Source: Dromiciops gliroides (lineage: Eukaryota; Chordata; Mammalia; Microbiotheria; Microbiotheriidae). Taken from it: a stretch of 64,000 bases of DNA. The DNA lies in assembly GCF_019393635.1 (NCBI RefSeq), contig NC_057861.1, positions 722,467,232 to 722,531,231 of the forward strand, written 5' to 3'. The translations under genes and the position numbers were made by a program. Positions within the stretch are counted from its first letter, which is position 1, and each line of letters starts with the position of its first letter. This document shows positions 1 through 11,397 of the stretch, piece by piece. A model generated the notes under the pieces. It did no database searches and was not told the origin of the DNA. It saw nothing but the letters and a program-made list of their open reading frames with translations.

Positions 1-89
1 AAATTATGGAATTTAAAGCTGAAATGGAAGAGCCACATAGATGATAGGTTAAGAGCCATAAGAGATCACTGGAATCATCTTCCCTAACT

Positions 90-200
90 CCCATATTTTA
101 CAGATGATGAAAAAGAAAATCAGGAAGGTACACTTACCTTCCCAGGGTTATATAGGTAACAATTGTCAGAACCAGAATTCGAACACAGTTCCAAATCATT
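90..200 (-). repeat. MIR fragment (old)
   Basis: Text like 'tttacagatgatga' followed by 'cccagggttatata' is the reverse complement of the MIR core and 3' part (cons. CATCTGTAAA and CTGGG). It is short and diverged, so the family call rests only on word order. Confidence 0.4.
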
Positions 201-317
201 CCAATAGTGTACTTTCTCCATGGCATCAAATTGTTTCCCAGATTTTTCAAACTTCTCAATTAATAGATGGTGAAACTGAACCCCCCCCTTCAAATATTAA
301 CTAGCTCCTTTAGACAG

Positions 318-440
318 TCAGTTAATCCATAATGCATAATTAAGCACTTCTTTACATAGCATCATCCTAAGTGTTAGACAAAAAGGAAGAAGGGATAACT
401 GTCTTCAAGGAGCTTGCATTCTAATGAAAGAGGAGACATT
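318..440 (+). repeat. Unnamed ancient interspersed repeat, copy 1
   Basis: Shares the pattern 'taagcact...agtgtta...aggagcttgcattctaatg' with copies near 16760, 31630, 40955 and 47985. The family resembles the 'tactatgtgccaggcactgtgcta' repeats common in mammals; I cannot name it securely. Bases 441-935 after it show nothing I recognise. Confidence 0.4.
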
Positions 441-935
441 TAATTAATTGAATGCATACAAGGGATATCCAGCGCAGGTGAAAGATCATACAACTAATTA
501 ATCACAGAAAAAAGTTGGGAGGCTTGTGGTGCTAGAATCTCTTTTCTCAGCCTACTCACTTGGTACTTTTTTCTAATATAGCACAGCCTAATTCATTATT
601 GAAGTTTTCAAAGCAGAAGGAGTGAAACATCTATTTCATTTTGCACTTAATTTCATTAGAATGCTGAATAACGTATTTTGGTAGGACTCAATAAATACAT
701 AATAAAAATAAAGCAATAAGAAAGACAAATCTTGATTTCAGGGCTATCTACAACTGTAAGAAAATTGACTTGAAGTAACAAAATACTGTGATAATACTGT
801 CTTTCATTTTGATGGATACTCACATAAAACATGAAGTGAGTAAAGAATAAACTCATGAGAAGATGATTTTCTATTTGAAAGCAACTGAGAAAACATGATA
901 TGAAGGCAGTCTTTGTTACAGACTGACATAATGAC

Positions 936-995
936 AGGGTGTCCCAAAAGTTTTACTGCATGGTTAAACATATACTAAAGTTTTGGGGATAACCT
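936..995. mobile_element. Mariner-like 60-bp palindromic element
   Basis: The left end reads AGGGTGTCCCAAAAGTTTTA. The right end, reverse-complemented, reads AGGTTATCCCCAAAACTTTA, so the whole segment is an imperfect inverted repeat. GGGTGTCCCAAAAGT is typical of mariner terminal repeats, and the size fits a MADE-like miniature element. A TA target duplication is not evident, which lowers confidence. Confidence 0.5.
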
Positions 996-1204
996 ATACA
1001 AATAAGGAATATTGGAATTCAATCCCAAAAGACCCACAATAGCAAGATTTTTTTTTTAAAATCTATTTCATAGATTAATGTAATTGGAAAAAATCTAGAT
1101 GATATCCAGTCTTGCCCCTATCTGAATCATGAATCGATTCTACAACTACTAGCAAACTCATTATTTCTCAAGGAAATTAATAATAAGAACAATGACAACA
1201 AAAA

Positions 1205-1450
1205 TAATGATAGCTTGGCATTTATACAATGTTTTTTAATTTTCCAAAGTACTGTATAAATACTATTTCATTTTATCCACACTGCAACCTTAGAAGATAG
1301 GAGATATTATTTTCATTTTATAGATGATGAAGTAGAGGAAGATAGAAGTGAAATGACTTTCCCAGGGTACCAGCTAGTGTCTGAGATATGATTTGAATTG
1401 AAGTCTATCCTGACTCTGAGCCCAGAGCTCTCTCCACTGCATAACCTACC
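1205..1450 (-). repeat. MIR, minus orientation
   Basis: In order: 'gcatttatacaatg', 'catttta..cacactgcaacctta', 'cattttatagatgatgaa', 'tttcccagggtaccagctagtg' and 'ctctctccactgcataacct'. This is the reverse complement of a near full-length MIR. Confidence 0.7.
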
Positions 1451-2504
1451 TGTAACAATGTAATTCATTTATAGACAGCTATAATTTTTGGAAATAATGC
1501 CTCATATTGGGCTCTTAATTGGTTGGTTTTAGTCCTGACGTTTGTACTCCAAGACAAGGGAAAAAAAGTTTAATTTTCCCATCCCATAACACTTTAAATC
1601 CTTAAATGAAATTATCATGTTTGTTCTCTCTTCCTCCTTTACCCCCATTTAAACTGTCTTTTCAATGTATTTCCATGTGATTTATTTTCTTCTTCCTTGT
1701 GTCATGTTCATTTTCTACTTTCTCTCCATGTTAAAATAGTATTTCCTTACATATATAGAATTAGTCTCGTGTTTAGCCAGCTCACATAGGTTCACAAGAG
1801 CCAACTGTCAAATTTCCTCTTTGAGAATTTACACCTCAGAAATAGGAAAATGTTGTAAGCCTGGGCTTGATTCACTGTTTCTTAATTGTCTAGACTTTAA
1901 AAAGTGATAAAAAAGATAGTAATGATCCACTTCAACTTAAAATTGTGTTTTGTAAACATTTTTGGAAGAGCTGGTTATTAAATATGTACTGACATATTGC
2001 TTTGTGGAATTCAGAATTTTATTCAGAGCAGGTCTGACTCCAGTGTGTAGTACAGAGGACCTTTTATTTCTCTATTTCCTAATATAGTATATGGTTGATA
2101 TATTGTACTTGGCTGTGTGATATGGATTAGGGAGCCTCTAAGGTCCTATCCAAATGCTAGATGCTATGTCAGTTCATTATCTCCCCAGATCTTTTCCACA
2201 AGAACTATTATCTAGACAAATACACTTCCATTGTGCACCCTCCATTTTTAATGTCAATTGCTTAACTGTGAATATTTGAAGCTAACTAAGTAAGTTGAAC
2301 TGATGTTCTGAAAACTGTTTATATTCATTTAGGAAAGAACCTCATGGGGAAAGCATATATAATCTTTGAAACTTTCTTTAACTTACTTTGTTACTGGATC
2401 CATAACCTCATAAAGGCTCTTTGCTTCTACATCCTGCTGTACCACATGGAAGATCCTAGAGAGGGTATGATGTGTTATTAAGAAATACAAAAAAAAAAAA
2501 AAGT
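1451..2504. other. AT-rich interval, nothing identified
   Basis: No coding frame, RNA gene or recognisable repeat was seen. Near its 3' end (2480-2500) 'AAGAAATACA' plus an A-run precedes the half-L1 target duplication and partly repeats it, possibly a trace of an earlier insertion tail. Confidence 0.5.
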
Positions 2505-3175
2505 AAGAAATACAAATGGGGGGGGCAGAGCCAAGATTGTGGAGGAAAGGCATTAAACGTACAGAGCTCCTGATAAAATCACCCTGAAAACAGCAATAAA
2601 AGGGCCCCTGTAGCAGAAAAACACAAAAAAATATGGGCTTAGATTATTCTCCATCTATAGATAGACTTCAGGGGGCTGTGCTGGACCACAAGTAAGGTCT
2701 AACCCTGCAATTGAGCTGACAGACACACCAGGTATGCCAACAGAGGAAGTTACCCAGAGCTTCTGAGTTGGCTACAGCACTGGCATCTTCTGGAGCTGGG
2801 CGTGCAGTCTGATGAGAGGGCAGATCGGCTGGATAGGGGGCGGGCAGAAACTGAAGGTGTACCAATGGGAAGGGGAAGAATTCAGCTGTCCCACCCCAGC
2901 AGGGAATGAAGAATTCCTAAGGGGCAGGAGGCTCAGGTGGGGTAGGTGCACAGGCTCATGGAAGCTAAGAACCACACCACAGAAAGCTTTGCTGGTTGGT
3001 TGTTTAGTAAGTAGGCTTGAGGTTATGATCAGACCAGAGAACAGGCCGGACAAGGACAAAACTGGCCCTCCCTCAAACCAAAATACCTGGGGTGCTCTGA
3101 AACTGGGAATAGGAGTGGAGCTGAGAAGCAGCCTCCCCCCCTTCCCCCAGTGAAGAATTTAAAATCAATTAAAAG

Positions 3176-4278
<1,103 letters not shown>

Positions 4279-4446
4279 TAAAAAGGTAAACAGGAAAAAG
4301 AAATCACAAGGGACATTAAAAGATTAAACTGTTTACAGCATACATGAGAAAATAATACTTCCAACTCATAAGAACTTTTTCAGCAAGGAATACACAGAAG
4401 ACACAGATCTGAAATGAATATGAAGGAATGGTATTTGTAAACCATT

Positions 4447-4578
4447 TATTTTTTTGTATATCCTTGTTCTTTGTGGAGCAAACAAGGTGGGCTGTCTGGT
4501 GTCTGGGGTCGGATTTGGACTCTGGGCCTCCTGGGTTCAGGGCTGGTGCTTTGTCCACTGTGCCATTTGGCTAACCCA
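4447..4578 (-). repeat. Diverged SINE built into the half-L1 3' UTR
   Basis: Reverse complement of the marsupial CORE-SINE head and middle ('...ccagggctggtgctttgtccactgtgccatttggct' region), lacking the TAGCTGTGTGACC core. The minus-strand half-L1 carries the same SINE form at the corresponding position (26127-26254), with the same flank (GATGACATCTTTAAAATA against its counterpart), so it is part of the family sequence. Confidence 0.8.
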
Positions 4579-4735
4579 TGATGACATCTTTAAAATAGGG
4601 GTGAGGGGTAGGAGGAATAGACTGGGGGAGGGGGGAGGGGAGAAGTGGAATGGGGAGAAGTAGCTCATAGGAAGGAAACAAGAAAAAAGCCTATGGAGGG
4701 GAGGGGAAGAGAGGGAGTGAGAGAACTTTACTATC

Positions 4736-5140
4736 ATCAGAATTGGTTCATAGAGGGAATAACATACATACTCAAGTAGGTATAGCAATATATTTTCACC
4801 CTGAGGAAAAGTGGGAGGAGAAGGAGATGGGAGGGAGGGGAGAAGAGGGGAGGGAGGGAAGGGAATTTTTGGGGAGGGAGTTGTAAAAAGTAAACACTTT
4901 AGAGGAAGATGAAGATGTTTGGCATATCACCACATCTATGACATATATTGAATTGCTTGATTTCATAAGGAGAGTTGAGGAGGGAGGGAGGAAGGAAAAT
5001 TTAGAAAACTGAATAAACTCAAAGGCCATAACCTCATCAGAGCAGACTCAAGGAGAGAATAACACACACATCCAATAGGGAAGAATAATCTTTTTAACCG
5101 TTCAGGAAAGTAGTAAGGGAAGAGGACAAGGAGGGAAGGG
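4736..5140 (+). repeat. Duplicated 300-bp module in half-L1 3' UTR
   Basis: 'CATCAGAATTGGTTCATAGA...GGAATAACATACATAC' near 4736 recurs as 'CATCAGAGCAGACTCAAGGA...GAATAACACACACATC' near 5035, a 300-bp period, each followed by a purine-rich tract. The minus-strand copy has the same pair (about 25636 and 25933). The L1 at 60364 has a single copy near 62270-62350. Confidence 0.75.
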
Positions 5141-5854
5141 TGAATGAAGGGAAGGTAGAGCGGGGGAGGAGGCAGTCAGTAGCAAAGCACTTATGAAGAG
5201 GATTAGGGCAAAATAAGGTAGACAATGGAATAAATATCATTGGAAGGGAATGGGATGGAGGGAAATAGTTATGCTCATTGACTACAATGTCAAAATGTAT
5301 GGTACCTACTCTGCTTGGCTATTATGAAGAAAATTCTCTGTCAAGTTCAAGGTATTATAAATAAATTGTGATGAAAAGGATGCTATCAGAAAAACTTGGA
5401 AAGACACACATGAACTGAAGCAGAGAGAAATGTACTGTATGCAAAATAACCGCATTAGTGTAAGATGATCTGCTAGGAAGCACATGGTGATTTTCAGCAA
5501 GACAATGATCCATTATAACTCTGAAGAATCTAGGAAAATTGCAGTACATGTATAGAGAAAGAACTGATAATATCTGAAAACAGACTGAAGCACATTTTTT
5601 TTAACAATTCCTTAATCTGAAGTTTTGTTTTTATCTGTTTCCTCTCACAACCTAAATAATGTAGAATTGTTTGCCATGACTATTCATGTATAATATATGT
5701 TGAATTGTTTGAGTTCTTGGAGCGGGGGTGGAAGGTGAGGGAGGAAGAGAAGTTGGAACACAATGTTTAAAAAAAATTGATGTCAAAATTTGCTTTTACA
5801 TGTAATTTGGAAAATAAAAGTCTAAAATTAAAAAAAAAAAAAAGAAATACAAAT

Positions 5855-6189
5855 ACCCCGAACTATTGTGATATCTAAAAATCTGTGGTATTTTTGCATG
5901 GTTCTGTGTTGCTTGAAGTCTATAAATACCATGTATAAAAGCATCAATGTTTATCAAACTTCCAAATGAGATAAAACTGGGATGGATTGGTAATCGCTAG
6001 AGAGAAAAGTCAGAATGTTGATAGTCTAATAGCATGAAAATCTTTACCTGGGTTCAACAATCACCTTGAAAATTAAGTGATAGAGGAGGCATCATTTGAC
6101 TAGCAGTTCCTTTTTTTTTTTTGTACAGGGTATCTGAGGATTTTAATTGATTATAGGATCAATATGAGCTAATGCAATCAACTAATGAA
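5855..6189. other. Interval without recognised features
   Basis: Only a T-run at 6111-6122 stands out. No frame, RNA gene or repeat is recognised. Confidence 0.4.
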
Positions 6190-6450
6190 AGATTGGGTAG
6201 CTAGGTGGTGCAGTGGATAGAGAACTGTGACCAAGTCAGGAAGACACATCTTCCTGGGTTCCTATTTGGTCTTGCTGATAAACCACGTGCAACTCACTTT
6301 TATAGCCTTTTTAAGCTTGGGTTTCTCATCTTTAAAATAATTTGGGTAAAGAAATGGTAAACTACTCTAGTATATTTTCCAAGAAAACCCCAAATTGGGC
6401 CCCAAAGAGTTAGACACAACTGAAACAACTGAGTAACAACAACAATGAAA
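6190..6450 (+). mobile_element. SINE with RTE/BovB-type tail
   Basis: It has a SINE head ('gtagctaggtggtgcagtgg'), then 'aaatggtaaactactctagtat', 'ccaagaaaaccccaaat' and the tail 'caaagagttagacacaactga' plus 'aacaacaacaa'. The tail pattern matches RTE-mobilised SINEs of mammals. Related copies lie at 19366-19625 and 23925-24175. Confidence 0.65.
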
Positions 6451-6489
6451 TGTAGCATCATATTGGTCTGCATTAGAAAGCAGAGATGT

Positions 6490-6641
6490 GGGGGCAGCTA
6501 GGTGGTTGCAGTGGATAAAACACCAACCCTGGATTCAGGATGACCTGAGTTCAAATCTAGCCTCAGACACTTGACATTTACTAGCTGTGTGACCTTGGGC
6601 AAGTCACTTACCCCTCATTGCACTGCAAAAACAAAAGAAAA
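6490..6641 (+). mobile_element. Marsupial CORE-SINE
   Basis: Full-length copy with head GGGGGCAGCTAGGTGG, core CTAGCTGTGTGACCTTGGGC and an A-rich tail. The flanks GCAGAGATGT and ACAGAGTTGT may be a decayed target duplication. Confidence 0.9.
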
Positions 6642-6654
6642 AGACAGAGTTGTC

Positions 6655-6890
6655 CAAGCCTAGCAAGGAGAAGTGATATTACTAGTGCTCTGCACTCTAG
6701 AAAACCCATGTGTGGAGCATTGGGTTAAGTTCTGGGTGCCGCACTTTAGATAAAACCTTAACTGGAGAGTGTCAGAGGGGGTAACAACAAATATGAGGTG
6801 AAGGACATTGAGTTCATTCTATATGAAGACTAACTAACAGAGTTCAGAATTTTTAGCCTAGAGAATAAAATAATTGTTGTAATAGGACAC
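6655..6890 (+). repeat. L3/CR1 LINE 3' coding fragment
   Basis: Words in order: 'gtgtggagcattgggttaag', 'ttctgggtgccgcacttta', 'ctggagagtgtcagaggggg', 'ggacattgagttcattctat' and 'tttagcctagagaa'. This is the familiar order of the L3/CR1 reverse transcriptase C-terminus and downstream region. It is old and truncated. Confidence 0.65.
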
Positions 6891-6894
6891 TTAA

Positions 6895-7240
6895 AAATAT
6901 AGACCCATGAACTATGGAATATGAAGACTTGCCCCAGAGGAATGGACACATGAAAATGATATGGCAGCTGAAGAAGGCAGCTGAATCAAGCACTGTGGGG
7001 TGCTGATAGCTTGATCAGACATCAAAGACACCAAGGTCATACAATACATTCCAAGCCATCACCAATTGTCTGGTGACTCTTGCCTTGCCACTCCACTTAA
7101 ATAATGACTCTGGAAGAGAGAGAAAGGCTGATGACTTTGTGCAATCATGTCTCACTGAAATCCAATTCACGTGCAAGTCAAGACATCAGTCTGTGATGTC
7201 ATACATAGGTGCACTCCAGCAATAAATGACATAAAACATC
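6895..7240 (+). repeat. Ancient marsupial repeat, family not named
   Basis: Contains 'gaagacttgccccagaggaa', 'accaaggtcatacaat', 'tgatgactttgtgcaatc' and 'aattcacgtgcaagtcaaga'. I recognise this word order from marsupial repeats but cannot give a certain family name. Bases 7241-7594 after it show nothing identified. Confidence 0.45.
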
Positions 7241-7594
7241 TGGGGTAATTATTGGAGCAATAGAGCAATTGTTTATCATACACTCTCTAGCAGGAATGGA
7301 TATTGATTTTATTACTCTTCCTAGAGGAAGAAGTAAAAAAGGATGAAAAAAGAATGAGGGAAAGATAAAGCAGTAAAGCAAGAGGACAGACAGAAGGGTA
7401 TGAGAACAGAAAAACAAGTGTCAAATTGCCCAGGAAGGTTCTGGTTCCCTGGTAGACAGTTGGATAGAATGGAAACCTTTCCATTGTTATTCTGGATACC
7501 AACAATGTGAAATGTACCAAGTATAGGCATTTGAATCAAGTTAAATTCAAGATGACATCTAATAAACAGAAATTGAATGGTATAGAGGAATGAA

Positions 7595-7770
7595 GTTTGC
7601 ACTTGGATTCAAGGAAACAAAGGCTTCTATTTATTAAGCCTCTGACACTGCTTGACTATGGGCAATTAATTTAACCTCTCCAAACCCCTGTTTCTTCATA
7701 TTTAAAACAGGGCTTATAATAGTAGGTACCTCAAGGGCTATTATGTGAAATAAATTGAGAAAATGTAGAT
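7595..7770 (+). repeat. MIR, plus orientation
   Basis: 'ttgactatgggcaattaatt', 'taacctctccaaacccctgt', 'ttcttcatatttaaaacagg' and 'ataatagtaggtacctcaag' match the MIR core and 3' half in order. Confidence 0.7.
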
Positions 7771-7792
7771 TAAATATCATATCATTGCATTT

Positions 7793-7847
<55 letters not shown>
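7793..7847 (+). repeat. Compound microsatellite (TG)n(TA)n
   Basis: (TG) at 7793-7802 leads into (TA) to 7847, directly abutting an LTR. A (CA) tract lies on the far side of the LTR. Confidence 0.9.
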
Positions 7848-8309
7848 TGTAAGGGGCTAAGATTCTAGCTATGATGTCTAAAATCTAATGAGTGGTCGCC
7901 ATAAATTAGAAAACATATAGCACCAATCTTTGGGCATTAAGTATTTCTTAAATTATATTAGGGGGAGTAAAGAGAAACGTGGATCAAGTATGAAATTTTG
8001 CTTGCTCTCCCTATCCTGCCTATCTCTTGCTCCCCAGGCGAAGGCTCCAACTGAAAGGCCCACTTGCTCCTTGGCTTCTCCAAGGAGCCTCCTGAGAAAC
8101 CTGAAACAGGGCTGTCCACACACACCTCCAAGCTATTTGGCTGGTAGCTCTGATTGACAGGCCCCACAGGTGGTTCTATAGATATAACTTCCGGATGTCA
8201 GGTAACTTAATGCTAAAGTCACATGGTGTCTAAATCACATACTTTCTCCTCATGGCAGAGCTTCCCTGCAATGTCTTTCCCGGCAGGGGGTGTCATTTCA
8301 ATTCTCACA
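7848..8309 (-). mobile_element. Solo LTR, mosaic subtype
   Basis: On the minus strand it runs TGTGAGAATTGAAATGAC ... CCCCTTACA, 462 bp with TG/CA ends. Its U3 side (GAATGA-like start, CTCATGGCAGAGCT region) resembles the LTRs at 11398 and 37388. Its U5 side ('aatctaatgagtggtcgcc' and 'ctttgggcattaag' on the plus strand) resembles the LTR at 23299. The flanking 4-mers are ATAC and AAAC, one mismatch. Confidence 0.75.
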
Positions 8310-8311
8310 AA

Positions 8312-8334
8312 ACACACACACACACACACACACA
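8312..8334 (+). repeat. (CA)n microsatellite
   Basis: About eleven CA units just downstream of the LTR. Together with the (TG)(TA) tract on the other side it may be one original microsatellite split by the LTR. Confidence 0.85.
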
Positions 8335-9155
8335 TATAGTATCCATATGTAAAATTTGAAATATGCATTAGTTAATATTATATATACGCATTATAAATAT
8401 ATATATATGGATTATTATCATACATATGTTAGCTATTATCATTTATTAAGTTCCTATTAAGTGCAAGGATTATAAAGACCTTTGACTTTGGGTGTATTCC
8501 ATTTCAGTGATTCTCTCCATTAATGTACAATAATTTAAGTGCTCTCTCTTCCTACTGTAGTTCCCTTTAATCTTTACTTACAGCTTCTCCACAAGGCTCC
8601 ATGCCCCTTCACTGGAGGAAAATATGATTTTGCAAGACAGTTCTAGCAGGTTAGTCCACTTTGCTAGGGTAAGCATTACTTGGTAAAGAAAATTGTAAAT
8701 TATTAAAGTACAATTGGTTCATCAAAATTTTAAGATTTTCAAGGCAGAACCAGGGAGGCATCTATCATTTGGAGATTTCTTTTCTTACAAAGCTTGTCTC
8801 CTTTTAACTTGTCCTCATGAAAATTTCAGAGGTTCACTTGCCATACAAATATCATTTATGCCGATTACGATGACAGCAGGAATGTGTTAGGAAGTTACAC
8901 TGTGGTAGAGAGCCATCCATTTAAATGGTAATAAAGCACTCAACCCCCAACAAATAAAAACCAGGGAAATTTGATTCCCCTTGTCATTCATGTACATCAG
9001 GCAATACAACGGCAGGCCCAGCTTTTCAGTAATAAGCCTTCAAGGAGGATTGGTACCAATTTACTTATTAAACTATCACAGATACATTGCTAAAAATAGC
9101 TAGCGGTATGAAATGTCACTGTGTTTTCTTGTACACAAGACCTGATTGGTTCAAA
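8335..9155. other. Repeat-poor interval
   Basis: Apart from AT-rich dinucleotides near 8380-8410 I see no repeat or coding frame. The composition is mixed and non-repetitive (for example 8760-9150), so this could be ordinary unique or conserved noncoding DNA. Confidence 0.4.
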
Positions 9156-9159
9156 TGAC

Positions 9160-9400
9160 ACTGCCATCTGACATGCTGTTGTACCTCTTAGGATACCTTA
9201 CTACTGCTACCCTCCTAACACTTCAAAGAATCTTCATCTCCCTTGCAGCTTATATATGTTATATATTCAGTTAGATGAAGTGTGAGTTCCTGGAAAGCAA
9301 GGTTTCTTTTTCTGTCCCCTGAGCTGAGTACAATACTTGAGACATAGTAAGATTTAATAAATGCTTTTTCATTCACTCTTTCACTTGTTCATAATTGGTA
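9160..9400 (+). repeat. L2 3' end
   Basis: 'tgaagtgtgagttcctggaa', 'agcaaggtttctttttctgt', 'acatagtaagatttaataaa' and 'tgctttttcattcac' follow the usual L2 3'-terminal order. Confidence 0.6.
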
Positions 9401-9479
9401 GCACTCATAAAGCATGTTAAGGTTTCTAAAAAGCCTTATGTCTCATATCATCCTGGTCACTTGATTGTGCAAGGCTTAC

Positions 9480-9800
9480 TACTGTACATTTTCCATATGA
9501 TAAAACTGAGACTCTGCTAGGTGTTGGGATTGACTTCAGGAGGAAAAATTGCTGAATTTGGGGGGGGGGTGGGGGGAGCTAGAGGAGGAATATGGGTTTA
9601 GAATACCATCTCTCTCCCTTACCACCCTTGGGATTTTGGAAAACTGTTTTCCACTCTTTGAGCTTCAGTTTTTTCATCCACAAAATGAGGGAGTTGTATT
9701 ACATGACCTCTAGTTATGAGTTTGCTTAATAATAACAATAATGATAACTAGCATTTTTAAGTGCTTTAGTACCTGTACAGCTCATATGATCCTTTTATCT
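9480..9800 (+). repeat. MIR fragments and a G-run
   Basis: 'gagcttcagttttttcatcc' and 'acaaaatgagggagttgtat' match the MIR 3' half. A (G)9 run at 9560-9576 and 'taacaataatgataactagc' at the right side (start of another MIR, minus) are included. Confidence 0.5.
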
Positions 9801-10009
9801 GAGGCCTAATGAACAGAATAATTCAGGTTTTCTATCTCTATTGAAATTTTTTCTGTCTTAATTTTCAGAGAATACTTCACTTTGGTTGATTTTCAGGTAT
9901 TGTACTCTTCATAGAACGATGACACCAATGAATCCTACATTGGTTCCTCATAATGGCATAGTGATGACCCTCAGTTTTTGAAGGGTTAATTCATAGATTT
10001 AGAACTAGA

Positions 10010-10195
10010 CAGGATATTAGCAACCATATAACTTTCACATTTACAGATGAATAAACTGAGGCTGAGAGAGCTTATGGGATCAATGGCTTAGAAATCAAAG
10101 GGCCCTTTGAGGCTTTCAAATACAAACCTTGTATTTTTACAAATAAGGAAACTAAGTCTGAGAATGTTGTGAATTTTCCAGGGTCATACACGTAA
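10010..10195 (-). repeat. MIR-related fragments, minus orientation
   Basis: 'tttacagatgaataaactga' and 'ggctgagagagctta' are reverse-complement MIR; a second similar block ('acaaataaggaaactaagtc', 'tttccagggtcatac') follows. Confidence 0.55.
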
Positions 10196-10284
10196 TTCCT
10201 TTCTTAAGCTGATCTCTTTCTACTTTTGTAGTCTTCTTGTTCCTTATTCCCCTCCATACTTTCTACTTCAATTAATAATAACAA

Positions 10285-10515
10285 CAATAATAATTACAAT
10301 AACAATAGGTTTGTAAAGGACTTTACATTTTCCCCTCACCAAAACCCTGGAAGGAAAGCCTTATTATTATCCTCATTTTGCAGATGAGGGAACTAAGTCA
10401 GACAGAAGTCAATAGATTTACCTAACCTCACACATTTAGTAAATATTTGAGGTAGAATTTATTCTTGATTTCAAGATTTCATGTCTTTTACTCTATTCAC
10501 TACACCACATAGAAG
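10285..10515 (-). repeat. MIR, minus orientation
   Basis: 'aaaggactttacattttccc', 'attattatcctcattttgca', 'gatgagggaactaagtcaga' and 'ctattcactacaccaca' occur in the order expected of a reversed MIR. Confidence 0.7.
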
Positions 10516-10641
10516 CCTCTAACTTATGTAACTTTCGAAATGACAAATGTAGTATTGTTAAAGTTTTTATTTTCCACATTGTCAGAAATATAAATAAGTA
10601 CTTCTCATTAAGAGAAATGCAAAATAAAAATGAACAATAAA

Positions 10642-10788
10642 GGACAGCTAGGTTGCATGGTGGAAAGAGCACTGGCCCTGGATTCAGGAGGACCTGAGTT
10701 CAAATTTGACCTCAGACACTTAACACTTACTAGCTCTGTGACCCTGGGCGAGTCACTTAGCACCAGTTGCCCAGCAAAAAAAAAAAAA
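10642..10788 (+). mobile_element. Marsupial CORE-SINE with target duplication
   Basis: Full-length SINE with an A tail, flanked by GAACAATAAA at 10632-10641 and 10789-10798. Confidence 0.92.
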
Positions 10789-10798
10789 GAACAATAAA

Positions 10799-11216
10799 AA
10801 TAAATTATCAACCAATACAGCACTATAATAATATAATGTTCATTTTTTTTCTGCAACAGAAAGTTTTTTAGACTTCTTTCCAAATTTAAAATATCTGACT
10901 GGACTGAGAAAAAAGACTTTCCCCAAATCTCACCAAACGAGTACAGAGATTAAAGTGTAGAAATAAATGAAAAATCAGACATCAAGTCACTTGGTTAAAT
11001 TGTACAAACAACTCAATTAGGCTACTTGTAAAGGAGATGGCATTAACGGAATCATATAAGGAGAAAATAGTCTTTTTTCCCCTAAGCCCCATTGACTTTT
11101 GTATAAACTTCTACAATGGTTACAATGATGTCAATTTTTTTGCTGAAATACCAGTGTTTACTGGAAAGTTCCATGTTTTTCGGACTTCTTCAGATAAATA
11201 TCGTTTGAGGTATTAT
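10799..11216. other. Interval without recognised features
   Basis: AT-rich; the 73-codon open frame at 11037 ends inside the next SINE and has no protein-like features. Confidence 0.4.
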
Positions 11217-11225
11217 AATAACTTT

Positions 11226-11376
11226 TTTTTTCTTGGTGGGGCAATGGGGGTTAAGTGACTTGCCCAGGGTCACACAGCTAGTAAGTGTCAAGTGTCTGAG
11301 GCTGGATTTGAACTCATGTCCTCCTGAATCTAGGGCTGGTGCCCTATCCACAGCACCACCTAGCTGCCCCCATTAG
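11226..11376 (-). mobile_element. Marsupial CORE-SINE, minus, with target duplication
   Basis: Reverse-complement SINE (T-run, GGGTCACACAGCTAGTAAGTG, ACCACCTAGCTGCCCC). Flanked by AATAACTTT at 11217-11225 and 11377-11385. Confidence 0.92.
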
Positions 11377-11397
11377 AATAACTTTCTAAATAGGAAA

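Noticed and set aside
2812-3153. 113-codon open frame upstream of half-L1 ORF1
   Set aside because: Lies in the L1-type 5' UTR; the minus-strand copy does not preserve the frame.
6490-6560. Possible tRNA gene in SINE heads
   Set aside because: The heads have box-B-like GTTCAAATC but no cloverleaf that I could fold; they belong to SINEs with tails and target duplications.
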